Positions 32,444 to 43,671 of a DNA stretch of 64,000 bases are shown here, in pieces. Under the pieces are notes generated by a model. It was not told the origin of the DNA. It saw only the letters and a program-made list of their open reading frames with translations, and searched no databases. The stretch is taken from contig OY282558.1 in the NCBI GenBank assembly GCA_958295665.1, positions 111,776,838 to 111,840,837 of the forward strand, in the 5' to 3' direction. The position numbers and the translations under genes are program-made. Every line of letters starts with the position of its first letter. Position 1 is the stretch's first letter. The stretch is from Tipula vernalis. Taxonomy: Eukaryota; Arthropoda; Insecta; Diptera; Tipulidae.

Positions 32444-33649
32444 GTAAAAGAGCTGTAAATCTCTTAGTAGCAGTGGCGCGTGAATGGACGACGTCTATAG
32501 TTTCACAAATAGCTTCTGATGTTCTTGATGAAGTTGGAACGATTTCTGCGAATAAACTGGTAGTGTGCTCCGGCTGTTTTTTGACCTCTTGATGTAAACT
32601 AGTGTGATGCCTTGCTCGACATATACCACATCTAAACCTCGACCGACAACTTTGCGATAGATGATTACTAAAAAGGCATATGTAACACAATTTATTTTCG
32701 GCCACGAAATTTCGTCTATTGTGTACGGAAAGACACAAAAAATCTTCGCAATTGCGTAGGTAGTGGTTTTGGCTGCATTTCGGATAACGTACTGTTTTTG
32801 TGTCTGTATGCATCACTTTCAGATTTGGATTTGGTGCTGGGCGACAGACTGCGCGTTTTGTGGTTTTGCAACTTTCTAAAGTATCGCTTTGTTTGTTTAA
32901 AAACTCGAAAATTGTCCGATGGTTGGGAATTCAATTTTAAAGCTATGCTGAGCCCAATCGTGTTTGGTGGTTTGAACAAGCTTATTGACCAAAGTATGGA
33001 TCAACCATGGATCGCGTGACTCTGCTTTTTCACCCAAGACCTTAAGCCCTCGTAATACCTCGTCTAAAACATCTCCCATATGATGTAGAGCCTTAGCGGA
33101 AGCCTGGAAAATTGACGGTTTGTCCATAAATTGTTTCAAAAGCATTTTGGTCACATGCTTCTTTTTGTCGTATCGATTCCTGATTATTTCTCACGGCTTA
33201 TCGTATAGTTTCATTCGGTGATGGAAATGTGACGCACTAGAGCCGCAGCTTCTCCTTTCAACAGTCCCTTAAGATACTGGAACTTGTGCACCTTTGAAAT
33301 CTTAGGATTACTATTGATAGATGCTTCGAATAGATCGCGGAAAGAAGTAAATTCCGAATAAACACCAGAAAAGAACGGCACATTCACAACGCGGTAAAAA
33401 GGACCTTTGATTCTCGGCGAGTTGTTGGAAGCTGGTATCAAGATCATCGTGCTGTTATTTCTTTATTCATTTCAATTCCACTTGCATCAGTTTGCCCTTG
33501 TAAGCCTTGTAATCGTCCCATTCTTGTTCCAGAAGCGTTATTTGTGATTTAATTCGTTCTATTGTTTCACGAGACAGATCACCATTGGCGAAGTTTTCAA
33601 TTTGGGAAATACGATTAATTTTTCGTTGGATGGATCGCGTATCGGCCAT
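32412..33649 (-). pseudogene. BEL gag
   Basis: The proposed start is 33649 (MADTRSIQRKINRISQIENF), an N-terminal coiled coil. The DUF1759-like capsid part (33447-33211) has VPFFSGVYSEFTSFRDLF and LKGLLKGEAAALVRHI. A middle part (33154-32897) follows, then zinc knuckles (32816-32412) with CYICLFSNHLSQSC and CGICRARHHTSLH. Three frame breaks separate the parts. The gene ends at the inverted duplication at 32403-32443. Gag forms the particle and binds genomic RNA. Confidence 0.8.
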
Positions 33650-34028
33650 TACGAGTTTTGTATTTATTCATGTAATTTAAAATTAAACCACAATTATATT
33701 ATTTAAGGCACTAATTAATGTTTTTCAAACTTTTTCTTTTTTTTTTGATTTAGTTCAGCCAAGCGCCAAATTTTTGAATCACTTGTAATTGTCTATTTAT
33801 TCCGGATCCCTGTTTACACCACGATTCACAAAATATTTTATATTTACTTCTTAGTCTGTATCACCACTTGTATCAATTGTCTTTTTAATAAATATATATG
33901 TAAATTCAATTATCGTTTAATGTTTTAAATATTGTAAATGTGCACTGCACTTATTGAATTCAGAATTTTAATGTTTAAAACGCTTAATATCACGGATGCT
34001 ACAGAGTTTAATCCAGCTCGAAGGACCA
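33650..34028 (-). other. BEL leader with primer-binding site
   Basis: The untranslated leader between LTR and gag. At its start (34028 reading down) TGGTCCTTCGAGCTGGAT begins with the TGG expected of a tRNA-primed PBS. I recall similar PBS sequences in BEL elements but do not assign the tRNA. Confidence 0.65.
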
Positions 34029-34339
34029 TGAATAATTTTCGCACAAAATATAAGTATTGTATTTATTTATTATAATAAAATAAAACTAAATTTATTTGAT
34101 AATTCAATCGTTATAATCTCATTTTTTTTATTTGTTTAAATATATAATATTAATATAATATAAAATCGCCTTTAATAACTCACGCTTTGTTATTCGCTGT
34201 AAATCGCTCGCTTATAAAAAATGGAATATTTTATTTTGCTGATGTTGCTCGTATAAAAGTCGCAGGAAAAGAGACATAATTTTCAATATTTTGTGAACTC
34301 ATTAAGAATTTGGGGTTGCCCGTGGCTGACAAAAACAAC

Positions 34340-34462
34340 TGTAAGGTAACACGACTCAATGATACGCAAGTTATGTATAGACTACTTTATTATACGTACG
34401 TTACCATGTTATGTACATGTATTATGTTTACAGGGGTATGCACTACAATTCATATGGTGACA
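34340..34462 (-). repeat. 3' LTR of the Gypsy-type element
   Basis: 123 bp. On the + strand it begins TGTAAGGTAACACGACTC and ends GGTGACA, so on the element strand it runs TGTCACC to CCTTACA. It differs from the other LTR at four positions, three clustered near 34427-34435. Confidence 0.9.
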
Positions 34463-34655
34463 TCCCCCTTTTTTATAATAAAAAAAATTACAAACTTATA
34501 TATGTATTACTATTACTGTTCTAACTTATTCAAAACGATAAATGATTTTTGCATATTCTTAACTTTAACTAACATAATATGTTTAATCCTTTAATCTTAA
34601 TTATAATAAAACTTAACTTATTACATATTATTATTTATTTATTTTGGATTAATTT

Positions 34656-35790
34656 TTATAAATCCATTCTAAGCACAGGTTTAACCGTTCTACCTGATCT
34701 GGTCTGGTAAACATTTTCCTGACAAGGTCGGGTTACCCCAGGATCAAACTGAGAACCGGCGGGCAGTGAACTATCTCTCTGCACCGATTCATTGTTCGAG
34801 CCTGATGACAATGAAGTATTAACTGAAGATGTAGCTTCAGGGTATGGATAACTGATTAATTCATTTCGACCAGGTAAATAAGCCTTGGTAGGGTAAACGT
34901 GATGATTGTTTCGACGATATAAAAAGTCATAATTGGTCTTTACTATCACCGATCTCGGGAGGTCTGAGTGTTGAACGACTTTTGCACCTATCCAATTTCT
35001 CGGACCTGTTTGAATTCGTACGTTTTGCTCAATAGCTAAAGTCTTTCGTTCTTTAGAATTTTTACTTTCGTACTCTTTTTGTTTCTCTCGAGCTATTCTT
35101 AGGTTGTGTTGCACGTTTTCAACTACCTCCGGTTGTAACAATTTTGGATTAATCGGCATTTGAGTACTAGTAATTCGACTAATTATTCTCTGATTTGGGG
35201 CTCCTAATTCTTTACTTCTGGGTGTGTTTCGAAGGTTTAGCAATGCTAACATTATATCCGAATTATCTTTATTACATTTTTTAATGAGAAATTCGCCGTT
35301 TGAACCGCCCGTTCGGCTAGGCCATTGGCTCTTGGGAAGTGAGGACTAGATGTTATGTGGGTAAAGTTCCATTCCTTACCAAAACTTTTAAACTCTAACG
35401 ATGAAAATTGGGGGCCGTTGTCTGTCTCTAGAATTTCGGGAATGCCGTGAATTGCGAAGTTCTTTTTCAAAAATGAAATCACGTACCGAGATGTTGTTTG
35501 CTTTAGTAATTCGAATTCTATGTAGCCTGAGTAACTATCTACCAGGACTATGTATGTTTCTTGATTAAGACTTAACAAATCTGTTGCTACTATCTGGAAT
35601 GGGTATGACGGTATTTCTTTATTCATTATTGGTTCTTTAATATTTGATCTCTGAGTCTCCTGACAAATGCGACATTTTTGGACTAACTCTGTAATATCTT
35701 GCGATAATCCACGCCAATAGAATAGTTGTCTGGTCCGTCGCAAGCAACTCTGAATTCCCAAGTGCCCAAGATGGACTCTTCAATATTTTA
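34656..35790 (-). pseudogene. Gypsy integrase and C-terminal tail
   Basis: After a frameshift near 35780, the minus strand gives an HHCC-type start (VHLGHLGIQSC, then CRICQ), the core with ATDLLS, ETDNGPQFSS and FPRANGLAERA (Asp, Asp, Glu), and the C-terminal part (35252-34656), ending in a TRSGRTVKP segment typical of Gypsy integrases. The two frames abut at 35252, so one frameshift separates core and tail. Confidence 0.85.
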
Positions 35791-37616
35791 GGAATCTGTT
35801 TTTTAGGAGCTATAATCTTCTCTCCCTTAAAAATGATGTCATCGTAATAAAACAGTTCATCGAAGAAGTTCATATAATTTTTTAGTGCACTAGGGACATT
35901 CGATAAATTTTCAGGTAAGCCTTTAGTTATATATTCCTTTAACAATTGTAATTCTTCGTCGTCTTTGGTATCTTGTATTAATTCAAGTGTTCCGTTTTCG
36001 GACATGGGCAGAATAACATTAACTTCGTGTTTTTCTAAGTCGCAATCGGATTCAACAGGATTTTCGCAATCCCTGCTCAAAGCGTCGGCTAACGGTATAG
36101 CTGAACCTTTTCTGTACCTTACTGTGGGTGCATACGATAATATATCAAATATTATTCGCTGCAGTCTAGCTGGCGCACTTTGAAGGGGTTTTTTAAAAAT
36201 AGACTCATGTGGTTTGTGGTCTGTTTCAATCACTAAGTTTTTCCCGTTTATGTATTCATGAAATTTTTTGCAACCGAATCTAATTGCCATGGCTTCTTTC
36301 TCTATTTGAGGGTAGTTTTTTTCTGACGTCGTAAATGCTCTAGACGCATAAGCGATTGGATGGTCCCCCTCAAGCAGAACGGCACCAACTGCCGTGCTAC
36401 TTGCATCGCAAGACAAGACGACATCCTCTCTTACGTCATAAAATTGCAATACTGGCGGAGAACACAGAAGTTTTTTAATTTTTTCAAGGGCTTTATCTTG
36501 ACTGTGATCCCATTTGAATTCGGCCTGTTCTAACAACAATTCACGCAACGGAGCCGTAATGTCAGAACAATTTAGGATAAATTGTGATACATAGGTAATC
36601 ATTCCCAACAGTCTCTGAAGTTCTTTTACATTTGATGGTTTTTTGATTCTGTTTATTGCCTCTATTTTTGATTGGTCAGGGCGAATACCATCTTTAGAAA
36701 TAACATGGCCTAAAAATTTTAGAGAAAACTGGTCAAAAAGACATTTCCCTTTATTCAACTTTAGTCCGGCTTTCGTTAATATGTTTATCACTTTACGAGT
36801 TCTAACGTGCAGCTGCTCTTTTGTATCCGCATGGATTAAAATATCGTCCATAACATATTCTACACCGTCCAACCCAGTCAAAAGTTGACCCATTAGTTGC
36901 TGAAATACTTCAGGAGCAGACGCCAGCCCAAAGGGCAACCGCAAGATGTATATCTGCCCCAAGGGGCAGTTAGCGAAGAGACCCAGAAAACGCTAAATAT
37001 TTCTGGGTCTCTTCGCTAACTGGTATCTGCCAAAAACCCTTCTTACAATCTAGCAATGTAAATATTTTTGAACTGCTAAGTCTGGTCGTAATTTCTTTTA
37101 CCGTGTTGAGTGGATAGTGTCGTCTTAACAACCATTTATTCACCTGTGTCGGGTCTATACAGATACGCAATTTTTGGTTTTTTCTAACGATGACTAAAGG
37201 GGAAACGGCTAGTGATGGCTCCATGACAGGTTTTATTACTTTTAACTCTACCATTCTGTCCAGTTCACGTTTCACTTCATTTCTTATCGCGTACGCAATA
37301 CGTCTAGGAGGGAACATGTCAAACGACGCATTTGGCTTAAAATCGATTTCGTATATAAAATTTTTCACGCAACCTATATATTTTTATCAATTTTTAATTC
37401 ATTTATTTGGGGATAGTTACGCAAGACCAAGTTTAGTTGCTCACAGGCACGTTGGCCTAATATTGGCGCTGTGTCTTGTTTGACAATCTTAAAAATTAAT
37501 TCATATTTACCATTGTTTACTAAACAAGGGAGCTTTGTTTCACCCAATACTTCAATCTTTTGGCACCTATAAGTGACAAGCTTGCTAGTAGCAAAACTAC
37601 CAATCTTGGCGCCCAA
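35637..37616 (-). pseudogene. Gypsy protease (C-terminal), reverse transcriptase and RNase H
   Basis: The minus strand from 37616 gives the protease C-terminal half; its active-site DTGAQ lies just upstream, right after an in-frame TAA (37667-37665). A one-base shift near 37375 leads to RT (37368-36970) with FPPRRIAYAIR, LRICIDPTQVNKWL and LLDCKKGFWQIPV. At 36967-37022 a perfect inverted duplication breaks the YLAF-to-GQIY junction. RT resumes (36962) with LPFGLASAPEVFQ and active-site YVMDDILIHA. The RNase H domain follows (CDASSTAVGAVL, IEKEAMAI, ETDHKP). All motifs are otherwise intact. Confidence 0.88.
36967..37022. repeat. Perfect 23-bp inverted duplication inside Gypsy RT
   Basis: Left arm 36967-36989 begins CAGTTAGCGAAGAGACCC, followed by a 10-nt spacer. 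The right arm 37000-37022 is the exact reverse complement. On the coding strand, the first arm encodes the genuine VSEETQK of RT and the second replaces the residues expected between YLAF and GQIY. Same type of lesion as 32403-32443. Confidence 0.85.
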
Positions 37617-37664
37617 TCCACGAGCCAGAGTCAGGTTTATGACGTTGCACTGTGCTCCTGTATC

Positions 37665-38600
37665 TTATTTAAAATTTACAATTACAATTCCAATTTTAAC
37701 TTTTTGATGCCAATCAACGACTTGACTTATCGAACTAACATTTAATATTTTTAAGCTATTAACGAAAAGTTCTTCGAAATTATTCTCATCAAAATCATTT
37801 TCCGTCCCCTCGTCAACCACGTTTATTTTTCGGTTCTTTTTTCTATTACCAAAACACGCGACCGGTAGGTGTCCCTTCTTATTGCAAACCGTGCATATTT
37901 TATTAAATGCAGGGCACTGCTTCTTACCGTGTTTCGTTTTGCAATGACGACAAAGGAATATTTTATTTTCGGTCTGATCCTGATCAGAAGAATTTCGAAC
38001 AACAGTCGTACTCAAATTAGATTTCAATTTACGAAATTGTTTAATAAAAACTACCTTTTGTTTATTTTTTATCAAGGAAGTCTGCTTTGATGTTATTTCA
38101 TGTGACCGACATGCGTTGACAGCTTTTTCTAAGGTTAGGTTTTCATCAGATATTAATCGTTCACGTACTGCTGCAGATGCCATACCTATTACGATTTTAT
38201 CGCGTAATAGTTCGTCTTATAAATTACAGTATTTGCATTTGATTATTTGCGATTTACATTTCGTAAGAAAATCATCAAATTGTTCTCCAGAATGCTGCGA
38301 CAACGAGTTGAAAATATATCCCTCGTACGTCAAATTCACTTTTGGTTTGAAATGTGCCTCGAATTTAGCGTACAAATTATCCAGTGTGATATCGGCTTCC
38401 TCTAATTTAAATGTATCGAGTATATTTAACGCATCGGTTCCAACGCATGACAAAAATGTTCCAGTTTGTACACCACTATCTTTTTTTGTTAATTCAGTTG
38501 CTGCTGCGTAATATATAAATATTCGTTTCCAGGATCTCCACTCCTCAGCCATATCACTCTGTGTACAGTCCAATTGTCTTGGAGAGCGAAGTCCTTCCAT
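37665..38600 (-). pseudogene. Gypsy gag
   Basis: Starts at 38600 (MEGLRSPRQLDC). The frame has one premature TAA at 38219-38217 after KCKYCNL, then continues in the same frame (DELLRDKIVIGM) to a zinc-knuckle pair (CRHCKTKHGKKQC and CTVCNKKGHLPVAC). It ends at TAA 37667-37665, directly before the protease active site. Gag and protease share one frame. The second TAA could be a point mutation or a readthrough signal; I favour mutation because it falls immediately before DTGA. Confidence 0.82.
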
Positions 38601-38629
38601 TTTGAATATTACAATTTACATATACGTAT

Positions 38630-39316
38630 TAGGTTAGGTTAGGTTAGGTTGGAGTGGCTGCTTACGCACACTTAGACCAGTGACGGTCCATTGTGATACC
38701 ACAGGATGAATCCCCTTTTACCCCTATTGGAACCATTTCGAGCTACTTATGTAGCGTAAAACGTCCCGCACTTTACTGTTTTCGAGATCCGAGAGGCAGT
38801 GCATCTTAAACTTACCTAGTCCTGCAGTTCCCCATGACGCCCGAGACCTGGGACCCAGACTACCTGAATATTGAAATGCTCACCCATCTCATTTAGAGAT
38901 GAGTGACAACTCAACGCCACCCGTCACGCCAAAGACACCGATTCTAACGACCGGATCGCCGCTTGACTGTCCACATAGATTGTGATATCGTCTGAGGAAA
39001 ACACATTATGTTTCAACCACGTCATGACCTCCTCAATCGCTACGACTTCAGCTTGGTACACGCTGCAGTAATCAGGGAGATGAATAGAAATGTTTACATT
39101 TAATTTGTCACAGAATACTCCAGCTCCTACTTTGCCGTCTAGCTTGGAGCCATCTGTGAAGGATTGCATGCTTTGGTTCCCGATAACGGTCTATCCCTCC
39201 AGGATTCCCTTGAAGGGAAGGAGGTCCGAAATCGCTTCTCAAAGCGTAGAGTAGGTTGAATGTAGTCAAGATTCGCCAGCTCATCCTTCAACGATCCAAA
39301 CGTATTATGAATATGA
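38630..39316 (-). mobile_element. 5'-truncated RNase H-bearing non-LTR fragment in the Gypsy leader
   Basis: The minus strand (39169-38924) encodes FTDGSKLDGKVGAGVFCD, YQAEVVAIEEVMTWL and IYVDSQAAIRSLES, the RNase H domain of R1/LOA/I-type non-LTR elements. The 3' end at about 38630-38650 carries four AGGTT units (TTAGGTTAGGTTAGGTT on the + strand). A poly(T) run on the + strand (39320-39338) lies at the other edge. Gypsy elements do not encode this domain between LTR and gag, so it is an insertion or a captured fragment. Confidence 0.7.
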
Positions 39317-39504
39317 TGTTTTTTTTTTTTTTTTTATCTAGGTATATATAGTTATATATCCGACGTATTGTTGTACTTGCGTATTTATTTTGGTGCGTGG
39401 TTTTTATTTGTTAATTTATGCTTTAAAAAGTTTTATTAGTTTTTCTTTTTTTAGTTTTTTATTTTTTTATTTTTTTAAGTATTTTAACTCCAAATCTGAC
39501 ACCA

Positions 39505-39627
39505 TGTAAGGTAACACGACTCAATGATACGCAAGTTATGTATAGACTACTTTATTATACGTACGTTACCATGTTATGTACATGTATATTGGTTACAGGG
39601 GTATGCACTACAATTCATATTGTGACA
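39505..39627 (-). repeat. 5' LTR of the Gypsy-type element
   Basis: 123 bp, 119 of 123 identical to 34340-34462. Followed on the element strand by the TGG of the primer-binding site and flanked outside by ACAAC. Confidence 0.9.
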
Positions 39628-39942
39628 ACAACCACTAAATTACGCGCGAGTTTAATTAAATTCAAATTACTGCATTTTACCAAATCGCGCACATCCTGTT
39701 GTTAAATAGAAAAATCTTACACGTAAGTCTATTACAAATGTAATGTTTTATTGTAGTAGTACGTAAGTAATTTTTGCTTGCTGTCAAAAAATTGATAAAC
39801 AAACATATTTTGTTTACAAAGTTGGTGAGTTTAGGGATTTGATTTTAAGATAAGTATTTCGATTTTATATAATATTGAATATTCATTTTATGATTTTATA
39901 TAATAAAAATTGTTTAATGTTTTTAGGTTACAATATTTAACA

Positions 39943-40500
39943 CAGGATATAAATATTCGTAATAGCCTGCTTTATGTTATCGGCCGCCCCTATATATTAA
40001 TGTACTACTGTTTTTAGACAGATTATTTTATAGAGGGGTTTTACTAAATAATGAAAATCATTATTTAATAAAACAAATCGATAAAACCGCTAAACTAAAA
40101 CTGTTCAAAACTATAAGTAAAAATAAATTATTTCTTGAATATTTTACATGGATTGATTGTTTCTCTAGTCAATTGCATTTAGTTTGATTAAACTAACAAA
40201 CAAGTATACATCTTATTTCCTGCAGGACCTACGTTTAATAGACAAGTAAGTTTTTGATACAATAATCTTACGTTCGTTTCTAATTTAAAAACTTATACAT
40301 CTTCTAATGATATCTGTAAAAAGGGAGTATTTTAATATTTATTCGTCATTTAATTTGTGTTGACTCATTGTGGTGTGTTCCTCGATGATTGGTTTATTAA
40401 CTTACTGTATAAATAAAAAAAAAAAGATACCAAACTGGGAATTTGTTATATATGTGGCAAATTCTAATTCTAATATTATTCCTGCTTTTATTGTCAATCT
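39943..40500 (+). repeat. Block X' copy 2
   Basis: Begins CAGGATATAAATATTCGTAA immediately after the BEL LTR end. It matches X' copies at 10255 and 61556. The shared frame is damaged (a TAA-rich change near 40045). The acceptor-like TTTCCTGCAG at about 40217-40226 and AAGTAAGT at about 40245 are conserved. Confidence 0.6.
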
Positions 40501-41079
40501 AGTGTCCACAATGAGCTATAATAATACATATAAAAATGTAGGAAATGAAAATTCTACCCCATTTATGCACTTGAGCAACAGTTATATTCATATTCAAAAT
40601 GAACTTGAACGAAAGCTAATTTTTAATCCGAGAATTTTGAAGTTATGATATGTTTGAGGGAAATGTTGAATGTAAATGTGTCAATTACTAATTGCATTGT
40701 TTGACCAAAATGGTAGATTAGGAATCAATTTCGGATTACAATTAAAACACGATTGATTTGATCAAAATTAGAGAAAATTCTAAAGGTAACAAAATTAGCT
40801 TCAATTCTGAATTGGCCGTAACGATTGTAAATGAAATTTTATGTAGAATAAATAGGCAAAATTTTAAATTTAATTTAGAAATGAAAAAATTCAGAATTCT
40901 AACATGAATTTTAGTAAAATATTTAGTGCCGTTTACGTGGGAAAAGTCAACATAAGTTTGAGAATTTTAACTTATCGAATATACAATCAGAACGTCTCAG
41001 AATTTCGAGCAAAAATATGAATTAGGATTTGAATTCCCAAAAGTAATTGAATAAATTCATGAGTAAGAATTTAAAATAG
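40500..41079. repeat. AT-rich block B, unit 2, left part
   Basis: Collinear with 10800-11420. It ends at GAATTTAAAATAG, where the solo LTR is inserted. A 92-codon ORF at 40370-40648 crosses X'2 and this block with no known domain. Confidence 0.65.
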
Positions 41080-41520
41080 TGTTTCGTTTTTGCCTTGTGT
41101 AAGGTTCGTATCACTGGATTATGAATAACACAAAATCAATTTAATTTATCTCCAATGAATTTATTTATTTCACAAAATTTATAACAACACAGTTTATCAA
41201 TAAAAATTCACAAAATCACTTTATATAAATTATTCTTAAATTTTACTGTTCACTTATAATTTTTATTTCCACAAAAACACTTTTTAATTCACTTTTTAAT
41301 TCCATTTTAATCTTTACTCTATCGCTTACCAAATATTACTAATCCAATTCGACTTCGTTCGCCTTTTTATATACGCAAACCAAACTTCTAGAAAGTTCAT
41401 GTTTTTTCTAGTAAGAATAGTGTAGAACAATTTTATCATGGAAAATTCCATTTTAGTACAGTTTAACATTGAGCTATTAATTTTAATTTATTCTATTACA
41501 CACTAGGTGTCACCGTCACA
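41080..41520 (+). repeat. Solo LTR, 441 bp, TSD ATAG
   Basis: Begins TGTTTCGTTTTTGCC and ends GGTGTCACCGTCACA, with ATAG at 41076-41079 repeated at 41521-41524. The paralogous block at 11409-11432 has a single ATAG and no insert, confirming the insertion and the 4-bp duplication. No internal domain is present, so it arose by LTR-LTR recombination. Related LTR copies lie at 53709-54197 and, inverted and shortened, at 59240-59396. Confidence 0.85.
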
Positions 41521-41544
41521 ATAGATTTAACACGTTCACGGATA

Positions 41545-41809
41545 TGAATGCTATAGCATTCAATTTTTTTTTTATGTAGTGGGTCATGACTGCTATAGCA
41601 TTCATAAATATATTTCGATGTTATAGTCAATCGGTGACACCTAAAATAGTCTTCATTCTTTCATATTACATACAAATTTATTTTCTCTCTATGTAACGTT
41701 TATTATCATTTAAAAAAGTTGTTTATACAGGGATTTCCCCGTTTTCGAGTGAAGTCTATTAATTTAATTTTTTTCATAACAAAGAATTGCATGAATGCTA
41801 TAGCATTCA
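41545..41809. repeat. Subterminal palindromes, left end of piggyBac
   Basis: Three 18-bp sites: TGAATGCTATAGCATTCA at 41545-41562 and 41792-41809 (perfect palindromes) and TGACTGCTATAGCATTCA at 41587-41604. Counterparts at the right end (43976-43993 and 44031-44048) suggest transposase binding sites. Confidence 0.7.
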
Positions 41810-41875
41810 TTGTATTTTTTTTACTAATATTATTTATGATAATTTGTTTTGTAATAATATTATATTATTGTAGAA

Positions 41876-43671
41876 ATGTGTTCATACGAAAAAAATTGCG
41901 AAAGGCTTCGCCAATTATTCGAAGAAGTTGGCTCAGAAGATGAAAATAGCGAGAATATTAATTACTCAGAACGTGATCCATTTTCTGATGATGGTGAATT
42001 TGATGGAGATCCAGACTATAGTCCAAGCGAAGATGAGTCCGAAACAGCCAGTGAAGAAGAATTAGAGATTAATTCAACCCAAGTGAACGAAGATTTGGAT
42101 AATTTAGTGAATGATATCGACGAAAATTGGTACGAAAATTTAAAAACCACAAAGGATATACTTGAAAAATTAGTAAATGCAACTAATGCTTACGGGAAGG
42201 AATTGTGTAAATATTGTAAACCTAATACAAGGAATCGTCGTAATGCTGCCTTTCACGATACTAGTGAACTAGAGATTTGTAAATTTTTGGGGCTCTGTCT
42301 TCTACAAGGTCAGAGACATAGCCCAAGCAATCGTCATTCATTCTCAAGAGATTCCTTGTACTACTCACCAATATTTCAATTTTCCATGTCTGGCCGCCGT
42401 TTTAAACAATTACTACGGTGCTTTAACTGCCATATGACAGAAGATGGTTATGCTGAAAGTGGTGGAAAGTTGGGGAAAGTTTCTCCGATACTAAATCCTC
42501 TTTTAGTGAACTTTAATTCAGCCATTTCACCGGCTAAGGAATTGTCTTTAGACGAATCATTACTTTTGTTTAGGGGCAGGTTAAGCTTTAGACAATACAT
42601 CAAGGGTAAAAAGGCCAAGTACGGGATAAAATTTTATACACTTACATCGAGTGATGGGTACGTGCTATCTATGGAAATTTATGAAGGCAAAGTTGAGTCA
42701 TCTGTCACAATGTCTAAAACACAGGCACTAGTATTGCGGTTGATGCAACCCTATTTAAATAAAGGTCACCACTTATTTATGGATAACTTCTACAATAGCT
42801 TGAGTTTATCTGAAGAACAACTATCGAATAGAACTTATTGTTCTGGAACTCTTCGATCCAACAGAAAAGGCATTCCGAAACAAGTTGTTGATAAAAAATT
42901 AAAAAAAGGTGAACTTGTGTGGCGAAGGAAAGGACTTATATATGTATCAAAATGGAAAGACAAGCGGGATGTACTATCAATTAGTACTGTACATCACCCT
43001 AAAATAATTGAGACCAAAAATAAACACGGGAAACAGCTCTGGAAACCTCATGATATAACACATTACAACGAACACATGTCTGTAGTTGATCGAAGCGATC
43101 AAATGATATCGTACTACTCTTCGCCCCGAAAGACCATACGCTGGTACAAGAAAGTCTTATTTCACTTATTGGATGTGAGCGTGTGGAACAGCTACTACAT
43201 ATATAGGAAATTTCATAGCAAAGTTTGATTTCTATTGTATAGAGATTTATTAATAAAATCGCTGATTAATCTACCACTTGATAAACAAGATGGTCATAGC
43301 TTGACCAATACAAATCGAGGGCGACCAAAAAAAATGTATCACCAGCGGTTTGATTCAGAGGATCTCCAGGCCTTTCTCGGTTTGAAGCTTCATCATTGCT
43401 TACAGATGATAATTTGCTTTCTAGATCACCGGTTCCTTCAACAACGGAATCCGATTCAACACCAACAATTTGCAGCTATCAAAATCATCACATTATGGAA
43501 AAAATTCCACTACCGGCTGGATGTAAGCGGAAAACTTATTTTTTACGTTGTAAAAGATGTTACGCAAGCAATAGGAAGAAGCAAACTTCATATCGGTGTA
43601 AATCTTGCCCAGACAAACCAGTGTTGTGTCCAGATTGCTTTGGGGCCTACCATACAATCAAGGCGTGAATG
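41876..43671 (+). pseudogene. piggyBac transposase, one stop and one frameshift
   Basis: The frame opens at 41876 (MCSYEKNCERLRQLFEEVGS) with an acidic N-terminus. The transposase core includes LSLDESLLLFRGRLSFRQY, KYGIKFYTL, LFMDNFYNSL and VVDRSDQMISYYS, covering the catalytic Asp residues of the DDD family, and WYKKVLFHLLDVSVWNSYY. A TGA at 43226-43228 interrupts it, after which the same frame continues (YRDLLIKSLINLP). A frameshift around 43370-43396 moves to the C-terminal cysteine-rich domain, YFLRCKRCYASNRK and CPDKPVLCPDCFGAYHT, which binds DNA ends in this family. About 600 codons in all, a normal family length. Only two lesions, so recently active. Confidence 0.87.

Larger units (their letters stand above)
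34340..39627 (-). mobile_element. Gypsy-type LTR retrotransposon nested in BEL 5' LTR
   Basis: Bounded by 123-bp LTRs (34340-34462 and 39505-39627) and a 5-bp target duplication ACAAC (34335-34339 and 39628-39632). Sense is minus: PBS TGGTGTCAGATTTGGAG directly follows the 5' LTR (39504 down), fitting a tRNA-Leu type primer. The polypurine tract AAAAAAGGGGGA directly precedes the 3' LTR at 34463. Order is gag, protease, RT, RNase H, integrase, with no env. Size and PBS fit the Mdg3/Micropia-like branch, but this is inference. The LTRs differ at 4 of 123 positions. Confidence 0.9.
28805..39942 (-). mobile_element. BEL/Pao LTR retrotransposon, split by a Gypsy element
   Basis: Reading on the minus strand, the element starts at 39942 with TGTTAAATATTGTAACC. 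The 5' LTR is about 621 bp, split into 39628-39942 and 34029-34339 by the nested Gypsy. The primer-binding site TGGTCCTTCGAGCTGGAT is at 34028-34011. Gag and pol follow, then a polypurine tract GGCGGGGAGTA, then the 3' LTR from 28898. Only 94 bp of the 3' LTR remain (28805-28898), with one mismatch to 39849-39942. The 39942 edge joins block X'2. Confidence 0.85.

Noticed and set aside
34310..34594. 94-codon + ORF across the Gypsy 3' LTR
   Set aside because: Crosses an LTR boundary and polypurine tract on the antisense strand; it cannot be an ancestral gene.
38630..38652. TTAGG-like repeats resembling insect telomere sequence
   Set aside because: Only about four AGGTT units, at the end of a non-LTR fragment inside a Gypsy element; a retroelement tail explains them better than an interstitial telomere.
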